A stretch of DNA of 13,762 nt from positions 1 through 13,762 of the forward strand of contig WLDY01000005.1 of the NCBI GenBank assembly GCA_009704555.1, written 5' to 3'. A program made the position numbers and the translations under genes. The DNA is from Actinomycetota bacterium (lineage in GTDB: Bacteria > Actinomycetota > Actinomycetes > Nanopelagicales > Nanopelagicaceae). Position 1 is the stretch's first letter. The number at the start of each line of letters is the position of its first letter. Below the pieces are notes generated by a model. That model saw only the letters and a program-made list of their open reading frames with translations. It ran no database searches and had not been told where the DNA came from. Positions 7,092-13,158 of the stretch are shown in pieces.

Positions 7092-8669
7092 ATGTCGCTA
7101 CGAGCCAATGTCTATTCACGACGAGGAGGGGTCGCTTCGAGGCAACCCCTTGCGACGAGTGCGGGTCTCTCCGTCTTAAGTGATGGAGGTAACGCCGTCG
7201 ATGCAGCGATCGCAACGAGTGCGGTACTTGCCGTCGTCGAACCGGGTGATTCGCATCTTGGCGGAGATATGTTCGCCATCTATCACTCTGGGAAGGACCG
7301 CACGACTCTCGCTATCAATGGAAGCGGCGAGGCACCGCATGGTGCAACTCTCAGCGAATTCCAAGCAGGAATTCCACACCATGGCTACAAGGCAGCCACC
7401 GTGCCAGGTCTCGTCTCCGGATGGTTCGCAGTTCACGATCGATGGGGACGGCTTCCGATCGAGAAAATCCTGGCTCCTGCGATCCGTTATGCACGAGATG
7501 GATTCCCTGCGACACCAGGATTGATCAAGAGGATCAATCATCATCTCAAGAGCTATCCCGATTCAGAGGTCTTCCGACAACTACAAATCCCGACCGATGT
7601 AAGGGTCGGAGGGATCATCACTCTTCCTGACCTTGCCTGGTCCCTGAATGAGATAGCAAAGCAGGGGCGAGAAGCCTTCTATTCGACATCGATCGCGGAA
7701 CGAATCGTCGCTGCGACTTCGGGTTGGTTCTCACTTGCGGACCTCGCCGCACATCGCACTCGAATCGAAGAACCGCTCCGAGCGAGATACCGCGATCAGA
7801 TCATCCATGCCCAACCGCCACCGAGTCAGGGAATGATCCTTCTCTCCGAGCTGCTCCTCGCTGACCGAGTCGACGTGAAGTCGATGAGCGAGGTGGATCG
7901 GATCCACTTCCTCGTCGAAGCCAAGAAGATTGGCTTCACAGATCGCTATGCGACTCTCGGTGATCTCCCCGAGACCAAGGATCGCGTCGCGAAGGTCTTG
8001 AGTGAGCCCCACATCTCCCGCCGCTTGCATGAGATCGAGATGGCTACCGCGCGTACTGCTCCTAGAGAAGTTAGTGAAGGAGAGGACACCACCTATTTCC
8101 TTGCCGCCGATGATGAGGGCAATGCCATCTCATGGATCCAGAGCGTCTTCCATGGCTTCGGCGCTGCCTTCGCGGTGGAAGGAACTGGCATCCTCTTGAA
8201 CAATCGATTGACTGGGTTCTCGCTCGATGAGACCTCTCCCAATCTCATCGCCCCTGGAAGGCGCCCCGCACATACGCTCAATGCATTCATCGTCACTCAT
8301 TCCGATGGATCGCTCCATCTCGTCAGTGGTACTCCGGGCGCGAACATCCAAGTCCAAACGAATGCGCAGATCATCAGCAATGTGATCGATCTCGAAATGA
8401 ACGCACAGGAAGCCGTTGATGCACCGCGGTGGCAACATCTCATCGCTCCGGGTGAGTCTGCCGGAATCGAGGGATACACCGGCACATTGCAGTTGGAATC
8501 ACGATTCGACGATGGCACGATCGAAGGATTGCGATCGAAAGGTCATGAAGTGGCTGCCATCACACCGTATGGACATGGCTCTGCTGTGCAGTTGCTCAGG
8601 GTGTTGGAAAATGGGACGTATGAGTTCGGTTCTGACCCACGATGCGAAGGTCTGGCTATCGGGCTTTGA
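7092..8669 (+). CDS. Gamma-glutamyltransferase-family Ntn hydrolase (YwrD-like, cytoplasmic)
   Basis: A 525-residue protein of the gamma-glutamyltranspeptidase/acylase family, which self-cleaves to expose an N-terminal threonine. The N-terminal signature GGNAVDAAIATS (32-43) and LGGDMF (56-61) are clear. The predicted nucleophile is T333 in EDTTYFLAADDEGNA, which would split the chain into about 332 and 193 residues. GTPGANIQ (413-420) matches the oxyanion-region SPGG-type loop, and DPRCEGLA (515-522) ends the family domain. The arginine that holds the glutamyl carboxylate in classical GGT (R-E-x-A-P) is replaced: here the loop reads NGSGEAP (76-82). No signal peptide is present. The true substrate is therefore open: an amide or gamma-glutamyl compound, with classical periplasmic glutathione hydrolysis unlikely. 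It is followed after 22 bp by a DinB-superfamily gene with its own -10 box. Confidence 0.9.
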   Translation: MSLRANVYSRRGGVASRQPLATSAGLSVLSDGGNAVDAAIATSAVLAVVEPGDSHLGGDMFAIYHSGKDRTTLAINGSGEAPHGATLSEFQAGIPHHGYKAATVPGLVSGWFAVHDRWGRLPIEKILAPAIRYARDGFPATPGLIKRINHHLKSYPDSEVFRQLQIPTDVRVGGIITLPDLAWSLNEIAKQGREAFYSTSIAERIVAATSGWFSLADLAAHRTRIEEPLRARYRDQIIHAQPPPSQGMILLSELLLADRVDVKSMSEVDRIHFLVEAKKIGFTDRYATLGDLPETKDRVAKVLSEPHISRRLHEIEMATARTAPREVSEGEDTTYFLAADDEGNAISWIQSVFHGFGAAFAVEGTGILLNNRLTGFSLDETSPNLIAPGRRPAHTLNAFIVTHSDGSLHLVSGTPGANIQVQTNAQIISNVIDLEMNAQEAVDAPRWQHLIAPGESAGIEGYTGTLQLESRFDDGTIEGLRSKGHEVAAITPYGHGSAVQLLRVLENGTYEFGSDPRCEGLAIGL

Positions 8670-8679
8670 TCCGCTTCGC

Positions 8680-8685
8680 TAGAGT
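8680..8685 (+). promoter_or_regulatory. -10 box (TAGAGT) for leaderless DinB-superfamily transcript
   Basis: TAGAGT is followed by GCTCGC (6 nt) and ATG at 8692, within the 22-bp gap after the GGT-family stop. The gene may thus be transcribed both by read-through and from its own start. Confidence 0.5.
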
Positions 8686-8691
8686 GCTCGC

Positions 8692-9147
8692 ATGACCCAC
8701 GAAGTGATCGATGCATACAAAGTTTCTGGAGACCGATTCGTCTCGATAGCACGTGCGAGCAGTGACGCCGACATGGCTAAAGTTCCGGCAGAGAATGAAT
8801 GGAACGGCGCCTTCATCGTCCACCACATGGCCGACTTCGAAATCCACTTCGCTCATCGAATCTTGCGACTTCTCACTGAGGAGAATCCGGAGATCGCTGG
8901 CTATAGCGAGGATCCATACCCAGGAAACCTCAACTACGCCGCTCGTGATTGGAAGACCTCGGTTCAGTTGATCGAAGCCACTCGCAAGACCATCACTGAT
9001 GTCCTCTCCCGGGTCGATGAAGCTTCGCTCTCCCGCCCCGGTGTGCACTCAGAGCGAGGAGCGATCAAGCTTCAAGACATCGTCAAGAGCGCGGCTAATC
9101 ACATCAACGCGCACGCAGACCAACTCGAAGCAGCGCTCAACTCCTAA
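8692..9147 (+). CDS. DinB superfamily (DinB_2/DUF664-type) metal-binding protein
   Basis: A 151-residue, four-helix-bundle-type protein. The metal triad of the DinB/YfiT superfamily is recognisable: FIVHHMADFE (H44/H45) after a conserved tryptophan (W38), and NHINAHADQLEAAL at the C-terminus with H137 and H141 in the H-x3-H-x2-Q pattern. In actinobacteria many members are mycothiol-dependent isomerases, hydrolases or thiol-S-transferases for detoxification; others have no known activity, so the reaction is not assigned. The start ATG at 8692 is supported by TAGAGT 6 nt upstream. It lies 22 bp after the GGT-family gene and 14 bp before the DedA gene on the same strand. Proximity to a thiol-related Ntn hydrolase is suggestive but not proof of a shared pathway. 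Confidence 0.8.
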   Translation: MTHEVIDAYKVSGDRFVSIARASSDADMAKVPAENEWNGAFIVHHMADFEIHFAHRILRLLTEENPEIAGYSEDPYPGNLNYAARDWKTSVQLIEATRKTITDVLSRVDEASLSRPGVHSERGAIKLQDIVKSAANHINAHADQLEAALNS

Positions 9148-9161
9148 CGAGCGCCTTCTCC

Positions 9162-9806
9162 ATGTTCTCTGGGCTCTCTTTCCTAGCGATTCCGCTCGCC
9201 TCCATCTCGGAGTGGACGGAAGGGATCTTGATCGAGACAACTCCGCTCCTCATCTATCTGACCCTCTTCCTCTTCGTCTTCATCGAGACCGGAATACTTA
9301 TCGCCTTCTTCCTTCCTGGCGACTCTGTCCTCTTCGCCGCGGGATTCATCGCGGCAAGTCGTGAGGACACTTCGATCACGGTCCTGGTGACCGTGATCTT
9401 CTTGGCCGCCTTCTTAGGGGATCAATTCGGGTTCGTCCTCGGCCGCCACTTCGGACGGCCATATCTCGACAAGTATCAGGCACCCAAGTTACGAAAGATG
9501 ATCGCACGCGCTGAGCGCTTCTACGAGAAGTACGGTTACTCGGCGATCATCCTGGCGCGCTTCTATCCATGGATCAGGACGATCGTGCCACCGCTCGCAG
9601 GAATCAGCCGGATGAACTACTACAAGTTTCTCTCCGCCAACATCATCGGAGCCTTCCTCTGGGGAATCGGTATCACGATGCTTGGCTACTACGCAGCCTC
9701 GATTCCTTTGCTTGAAGAGTCAAGCCATTGGATCGCTGCCTTCTTCATTCTTCTGACCATCGCGCTCTCGGTGCGCAATTACATCAAGGCCAAGCGCGAA
9801 CTCTGA
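9162..9806 (+). CDS. DedA family membrane protein (VTT domain)
   Basis: A 214-residue integral membrane protein with the DedA signature: FIETGILIAFFLPGDS (40-55, E42 and D54), AFLGDQFGFVLGRHFGRP (83-100), the region FYEKYGYSAIILARFYPWIRT (120-140, R133, P136, R139) and PPLAGISRMNYYKF (143-156). DedA proteins are proton-dependent membrane proteins; several are proposed lipid-carrier flippases or scramblases (undecaprenyl phosphate or phospholipid). Which lipid applies here is unknown. ATG at 9162 lies 14 bp after the DinB stop, with neither a TANNNT box at the leaderless distance nor a clear ribosome-binding site, so expression from the upstream transcript is most likely. Its TGA directly abuts the stop codon of the opposing secreted-protein gene, the two forming TGATCA. 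Confidence 0.92.
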   Translation: MFSGLSFLAIPLASISEWTEGILIETTPLLIYLTLFLFVFIETGILIAFFLPGDSVLFAAGFIAASREDTSITVLVTVIFLAAFLGDQFGFVLGRHFGRPYLDKYQAPKLRKMIARAERFYEKYGYSAIILARFYPWIRTIVPPLAGISRMNYYKFLSANIIGAFLWGIGITMLGYYAASIPLLEESSHWIAAFFILLTIALSVRNYIKAKREL

Positions 9807-11135
9807 TCAACGTTTGATGCTGTAGCCCTTAGGGCACTTAGGGGCTTTTCCGGTGACGACTTTCTGCACTTTCCCTTTGACGCATGTGATCGAAGCTCGA
9901 TTCGTCCCCTTGTTTGGCGCTGTGTTGCCAATCGACTTCTTTGCTGGCGGCATCTTCACGCTCACGGTCGGTGATGAGAAGCCGAAGTTATAGGCGCGGA
10001 TCTCGAAGACATCGAGTTCCTTCAAGTATCGAGAGTTGTAGGTCGCGACATCAGACTTTCCTGCCTCATAGGAGATCTCGACTCGAGCGACTTGTCCGGC
10101 CACACTCGGTTCGAGATTGAATGCGCGTCGTATGACATCGCCCTTGATCGAGACTTCCATCCATCCCTTGTTGAGGGTCTTGCGATCGAAGAGGAAGTGC
10201 GGACCCGACATCGGCACCACGATCGCGCCTTCATCTTGGTTGTATTGCACCTGTCCGAGCGATCCCGTAGGACCTGAAACGAAGATGCCTCCTGCTGGGA
10301 AACCCTTCAACTTCTCGAACTGGAAGACATAGGGCATGAGCTGGATTGCAAACCCGGTGGAAGCGGTCTCTGCGTAAGACTCTGGATGCTTACAGACCTC
10401 ACGTTGATCCTGCCGAAAGTCCCGTGGCTGTCCGGGGATCAAGCACTGCCATTGATTCGGGAAGACGGTTCCCTGGATGTAGGTCAGTGCGACACCATCG
10501 CCGCTCTTGCCGAAAGTGATCAATGGGTTCTTCATGTTCGCCGTGATCGCCCCGGCATTCGCAGCTACAGAGTTCGACTTCAGCGCTATTCGCCAGGTCG
10601 ACCCGTCAGGAACAGTCTGAGCGCTCCAACCGTCGGCGCGATCCCAGGTGCGCTTCACTCCTTGATCGACCCATTGGTAGATATCGAAGAACGGTCCACG
10701 CCCATTGATCATGAGACGGAAGACCAGATCATTGCCGTCAGGAAGTAGTCCGGATGCCGTGTAACACGCATCATGGAGATAGACGCCATTGGGACCATTG
10801 GGGTTCGGCGGTATGGCCTCACAAGGTTTCGTCGGATCCATCGGAAAGTCAGTGTCGGTATAGGAAGTCTTCTTGTAGACGAACTTCTGGTTGAGTGATG
10901 GGACCGTCTTCTTCCAGACGATGCTGGAGTAATCCAATTGTCCGTTGGCATCACGTTTCTCTGATGCAGGATCGCTGAACTCGACGCTCTCAACGCAATC
11001 CGTGCTCCTGAATCCGAGGGAGCAATCGACCCAGAAGTTCGTCTCAGACGAGTAGTACTCCTCGGAATTCGAGAAAGGGGTAGCGACTGCAGTGAGGACT
11101 AGAGCAAGAGCCATGATGATCGACTTTCGGATCAT
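9807..11135 (-). CDS. Secreted eight-cysteine protein with C-terminal CVKGK...PKCPKGY tail, function unknown
   Basis: I do not recognise the main domain. The 442-residue product starts with a signal peptide (MIRKSIIMALALVLTAVATP, cleavage probably near residues 18-24). The mature part is polar, rich in aromatic residues and beta-prone, with eight cysteines (38, 47, 105, 124, 231, 248, 418, 434), an even number fitting disulfides after export. The tail ITCVKGKVQKVVTGKAPKCP (416-435) followed by KGY is a basic two-cysteine module (C-x15-C) resembling tails I recall from secreted proteins of planktonic actinobacteria; this is from memory, not a search. The start at ATG 11135 is set by the signal peptide and TAACCT 7 nt upstream. 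The frame stays open to 11288, but that extension is arginine/serine-rich and overlaps the LLM gene. The gene is 34 bp downstream of the LLM oxidoreductase. Confidence 0.75.
   Translation of the reverse strand: MIRKSIIMALALVLTAVATPFSNSEEYYSSETNFWVDCSLGFRSTDCVESVEFSDPASEKRDANGQLDYSSIVWKKTVPSLNQKFVYKKTSYTDTDFPMDPTKPCEAIPPNPNGPNGVYLHDACYTASGLLPDGNDLVFRLMINGRGPFFDIYQWVDQGVKRTWDRADGWSAQTVPDGSTWRIALKSNSVAANAGAITANMKNPLITFGKSGDGVALTYIQGTVFPNQWQCLIPGQPRDFRQDQREVCKHPESYAETASTGFAIQLMPYVFQFEKLKGFPAGGIFVSGPTGSLGQVQYNQDEGAIVVPMSGPHFLFDRKTLNKGWMEVSIKGDVIRRAFNLEPSVAGQVARVEISYEAGKSDVATYNSRYLKELDVFEIRAYNFGFSSPTVSVKMPPAKKSIGNTAPNKGTNRASITCVKGKVQKVVTGKAPKCPKGYSIKR
9824..9849 (+). terminator. Possible Rho-independent terminator for the DedA-side transcript, inside the opposing gene
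   Basis: AGCCCTTA (9824-9831) can pair with TAGGGGCT (9839-9846), including one G-T pair, around a 7-nt loop, followed by a short T run (9846-9849). It lies 17 bp after the DedA stop. The same bases encode the PKCPKG tail of the opposing secreted protein, so the hairpin may be a by-product of repeated CCTAAG codons. The T tract is short. Confidence 0.35.
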
Positions 11136-11142
11136 GTGCGAG

Positions 11143-11148
11143 AGGTTA
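11143..11148 (-). promoter_or_regulatory. -10 box (TAACCT) for leaderless secreted-protein transcript
   Basis: TAACCT on the minus strand ends 7 nt before the ATG at 11135, in the 34-bp gap after the LLM stop codon. It helps choose the start at 11135 over the upstream open extension. Confidence 0.5.
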
Positions 11149-11169
11149 CTCGGCTCAGCTCTCCCTTGA

Positions 11170-12225
11170 CTAGAGAACGGGGGCGGTGAGAGATGTGGCG
11201 AGCAGTTCCCTGACCATCGGAACGACTTTCGTCGCATAGAGCTCGATCGAGCGCAACAACTTCTCGTGCGGCATGGGGCCAGTCGCATACTTCAGGTCGA
11301 AGCGCGTCGCACCGACGGCCCGCATCGCGTAGGCAATCTTGCGCGCCACCGTCTCTGGCGAACCCACGTAGAGCGATCCTTGCCTTACTTCAGCGATGAA
11401 GTGACCCTTGTCGATCACTCCCCACCCGCGTTCTCTGCCGATTCGTCCGAAAGAGGTCTGATAGTGCGGCCACTGCTCTTCGATCGCCTGCTCATCGCTA
11501 TCGGCGATGTGACCGGGCGAATGGATCGAGATCGGTAGTTCTGACTTTCCATACTTCGTAAGCGATTCCTTGTAGAGCGCCGCATAGGGGGCGAAGCGCG
11601 CAGGGTCACCGCCGATGATCGCAAGCGCCATCGGGATACCGAGTCGAGCAGCACGGACCACCGACTCCGGCGATCCGCCGACTCCTACTCTTAGCGGGAT
11701 GCGGCCGCGCTCCGTCTTTGGATAGACCTCTTGGTTATGCAATGGAGCGCGAAGATCACCAGACCACGTGATCGCCTTCTCCTCCAATAACTCCACCAAC
11801 AGTTCTAACTTCTCTTCGAAGAGTCGGCCATAGTTATGAAGCTCATAGCCAAAGAGCGGGAATGACTCGGTGAATGATCCGCGGCCTGCCGTGATCTCTG
11901 CACGACCACGAGAGAGACCATCGACGGTGGCGAATCCTTGGTAGATGCGCACCGGATCCGCGCTGGAAAGGACTGTCACGCCAGAACCCAAGATGATCCG
12001 TGAAGTGCGCGTTGCGATTCCGGCGAGGACAGTCTCTGGCGAGGAGATCGCGAAGTCATCTCGGTGATGCTCTCCGACATTGAAATGGTCAAGACCTAGT
12101 TGGTCCGCGAGGACTGCTTCCTCAACTACATGTCGAAGAACCGCGCCAGCACTCTCCGGGATCCCGTGAGCATCCACGGTCATATCGCCGAAAGTATCTA
12201 GACCGAAACGGTGATTCTCGGACAT
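11170..12225 (-). CDS. LLM class flavin-dependent oxidoreductase (bacterial luciferase-like)
   Basis: A 351-residue TIM-barrel flavoprotein of the luciferase-like monooxygenase family. Characteristic stretches are GLDHFNVGEHHRDDFAISSP (44-63), ILGSGVTVLSSADPVRIYQG (78-97), SRGRAEITAGRGSFTESFPL (105-124) and YGRLFEEKLELL (132-143), with GVGGSPESVVRAARLG (181-196) in the second half. It likely uses reduced FMN (or F420 in some actinobacterial relatives) for an oxidation whose substrate is unknown. The start at ATG 12225 is chosen because GGAGG lies 7 nt upstream; a TTG at 12252 would add nine residues and hide this site. This gene thus differs from the leaderless ones and has a leader of about 40 nt. 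An 18-bp palindrome at 12284-12301, overlapping its probable -35 region, suggests MarR-type repression. It lies downstream of the thioredoxin gene (79 bp). Confidence 0.9.
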   Translation of the reverse strand: MSENHRFGLDTFGDMTVDAHGIPESAGAVLRHVVEEAVLADQLGLDHFNVGEHHRDDFAISSPETVLAGIATRTSRIILGSGVTVLSSADPVRIYQGFATVDGLSRGRAEITAGRGSFTESFPLFGYELHNYGRLFEEKLELLVELLEEKAITWSGDLRAPLHNQEVYPKTERGRIPLRVGVGGSPESVVRAARLGIPMALAIIGGDPARFAPYAALYKESLTKYGKSELPISIHSPGHIADSDEQAIEEQWPHYQTSFGRIGRERGWGVIDKGHFIAEVRQGSLYVGSPETVARKIAYAMRAVGATRFDLKYATGPMPHEKLLRSIELYATKVVPMVRELLATSLTAPVL

Positions 12226-12232
12226 CCTCTTG

Positions 12233-12237
12233 CCTCC
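12233..12237 (-). promoter_or_regulatory. Shine-Dalgarno sequence (GGAGG) of the LLM gene
   Basis: GGAGG on the minus strand is 7 nt before ATG 12225. It decides this start over the in-frame TTG at 12252. Confidence 0.7.
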
Positions 12238-12272
12238 ATCGAAGTGACCCAACTCTGATTCAGATGCGGGGA

Positions 12273-12278
12273 AGAATA
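12273..12278 (-). promoter_or_regulatory. Candidate -10 box (TATTCT) of the LLM gene
   Basis: TATTCT on the minus strand lies about 50 nt before ATG 12225 and just inside the palindrome at 12284-12301, which would cover the -35 region. No good -35 hexamer is visible, so the site is tentative. Confidence 0.35.
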
Positions 12279-12283
12279 CCTGA

Positions 12284-12301
12284 TAGTTGAATCTTCAACT
12301 A
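12284..12301. promoter_or_regulatory. 18-bp palindrome, MarR-type operator candidate
   Basis: TAGTTGAA-TC-TTCAACTA has perfect 8-bp arms around a 2-bp centre. It sits between the thioredoxin stop (12305) and the LLM start, next to the candidate -10 box. TTGA/TCAA half-sites of this geometry are typical of MarR-family repressors. No T run follows on either strand, arguing against a terminator. The cognate regulator is not encoded in the window. Confidence 0.6.
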
Positions 12302-12304
12302 CTT

Positions 12305-12679
12305 TTAAGAATCCTGCTTCGCTTCCTCCTCAGCGACCTTCTTGCGGACTTCCTCCATGTCGAGAGCGCTCACTTGTGTGATGAGGTCATCGAGAGCATT
12401 TCCTGGGAGCGCTCCGGGTTGGCGGAAGAGCAGGATGCCATCACGGAAGATCATCAATGTCGGGATCGAGGAGATCCCTGCCGCCTGCGAGAGCGCCCCT
12501 TCGGCATCGGTATCGACCTTGGCGAAGGTGAGATCCGGGTACTTCTCACTCGCTGCCTCGAAGACGGGTGCGAACTGACGGCAAGGGCCACACCATGCCG
12601 CCCAGAAATCGACAAGTACCGTTCCTTCTTTGGAGATGAGAGTCTCGAATTCCTCTCCAGTCACATTGATCGTCGCCAT
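12305..12679 (-). CDS. Thioredoxin
   Basis: A 124-residue thioredoxin with active site WCGPC at 29-33 (C30, C33), the VDFWAAWCGPC approach typical of TrxA, and the cis-proline in SIPTLMIF (P73). It is a cytoplasmic disulfide reductase, or a persulfide/sulfenic acid reductase. The length is slightly above the usual 105-110 because of a charged C-terminal helix (about 107-124, EEVRKKVAEEEAKQ). The start ATG at 12679 is supported by TAAGTT 7 nt upstream; an in-frame TTG at 12688 would give three more residues but is less likely. The promoter is embedded in the TTATACCC-TGG-GGGTATAA palindrome shared with the divergent AhpD-like gene, pointing to control by a CsoR/CstR-type sensor. The gene symbol is left blank because genomes carry several thioredoxins. 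Confidence 0.95.
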   Translation of the reverse strand: MATINVTGEEFETLISKEGTVLVDFWAAWCGPCRQFAPVFEAASEKYPDLTFAKVDTDAEGALSQAAGISSIPTLMIFRDGILLFRQPGALPGNALDDLITQVSALDMEEVRKKVAEEEAKQDS

Positions 12680-12686
12680 GCGACGC

Positions 12687-12692
12687 AACTTA
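12687..12692 (-). promoter_or_regulatory. -10 box (TAAGTT) for leaderless thioredoxin transcript
   Basis: TAAGTT on the minus strand ends 7 nt before the ATG at 12679. It overlaps the left edge of the palindrome at 12690-12708, so a bound repressor would block it. Confidence 0.5.
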
Positions 12693-12708
12693 TACCCTGG
12701 GGGTATAA
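12690..12708. promoter_or_regulatory. Palindromic operator, CsoR/CstR type, between thioredoxin and AhpD-like genes
   Basis: TTATACCC (12690-12697) and GGGTATAA (12701-12708) are perfect 8-bp inverted repeats around TGG. An A/T-flanked C-run/G-run palindrome of the ATACCC...GGGTAT type is the form recognised by CsoR-family sensors, including the persulfide sensor CstR. It overlaps the thioredoxin -10 region and contains TATAAA (12704-12709), a possible -10 box for the AhpD-like gene. Assignment to CstR rather than a copper sensor is inferred from the thiol-redox genes on both sides; neither regulator is in the window. Confidence 0.65.
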
Positions 12709-12751
12709 ATGCAATCGCAGGCGGATCAAGAGATGGATCGAAGAGCTAGCG

Positions 12752-12757
12752 AAGGAG
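12752..12757 (+). promoter_or_regulatory. Shine-Dalgarno sequence (AAGGAG) of the AhpD-like gene
   Basis: AAGGAG is followed by 6 nt and ATG at 12764. An in-frame TGA at 12758-12760 rules out any longer start. Confidence 0.7.
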
Positions 12758-12763
12758 TGAGAG

Positions 12764-13129
12764 ATGACTGAAGAAGGCATACATACCCACGGTAGAGATG
12801 TACTTGATCAACTTGCGCCCGAGGGGCGAGCGCTCCGAGAGTTGATCCCTGACGTCTATAAGGCATTCGCCGATCTCTCCAAAGCCGCGCATGCACCAGG
12901 CGTGCTCTCGCCCGTAGAGAAGGAATTGATCGCCCTAGGTATCGCCGTCGCTCGTGAGTGTGACGGTTGCATCGCATCCCATGCGCGTTCCCTTGCGATG
13001 AAAGGGGCTACCGAGACCCAGGTTGCTGAGGCGCTTGGCGTCTGCATTCAGATGCTGGGTGGACCAGGGACTGTCTATGGTCCGCGAGCGTTCGCTGCCT
13101 TCCGTTCCTTTATGGCACCGAAGGAGTAG
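12764..13129 (+). CDS. Carboxymuconolactone decarboxylase (AhpD-like) family protein with CxxC-x3-H motif
   Basis: A 121-residue all-helical protein with the AhpD-type redox motif E65-C66-D-G-C69-x3-H73 (ARECDGCIASHARSLAMKGAT, residues 63-83), followed by the conserved helix ETQVAEALGVCIQMLGGP. AhpD proteins use the CxxC pair as a thiol-disulfide catalyst that recycles peroxiredoxins; other CMD members with this motif act as general disulfide reductases. The length fits the short single-domain family, and a third cysteine (C94) sits on a later helix. It is divergent from thioredoxin across 84 bp with a CsoR/CstR-type palindrome in between, so a role in thiol or persulfide stress is a reasonable inference. 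A clear AAGGAG precedes the ATG. It converges with the phosphorylase gene, separated by 29 bp without an obvious terminator. Confidence 0.88.
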   Translation: MTEEGIHTHGRDVLDQLAPEGRALRELIPDVYKAFADLSKAAHAPGVLSPVEKELIALGIAVARECDGCIASHARSLAMKGATETQVAEALGVCIQMLGGPGTVYGPRAFAAFRSFMAPKE

Positions 13130-13158
13130 CGGAGCTCAAGAGTTCACCACGTCATTGA

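Noticed and set aside
11136..11288. 51-codon N-terminal extension of the secreted-protein frame
   Set aside because: It overlaps the LLM coding sequence, is arginine/serine/proline-rich like an out-of-frame reading, and would bury the signal peptide that starts at 11135.
12284..12301. Palindrome after the thioredoxin stop read as a terminator
   Set aside because: No T run follows it on the minus strand and the stem is AT-rich; its position at the LLM promoter fits an operator better.
12709..12771. A 20-codon reading frame starting at ATG 12709 and overlapping the AhpD-like start (ATGACTGA)
   Set aside because: Its ATG overlaps the probable -10 box and the operator edge, so it would probably not be transcribed; composition is ordinary and no family is recognisable.
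13130..13158. Bidirectional terminator between the AhpD-like and phosphorylase genes
   Set aside because: The 29-bp gap holds no stem longer than a few bases and no T run.
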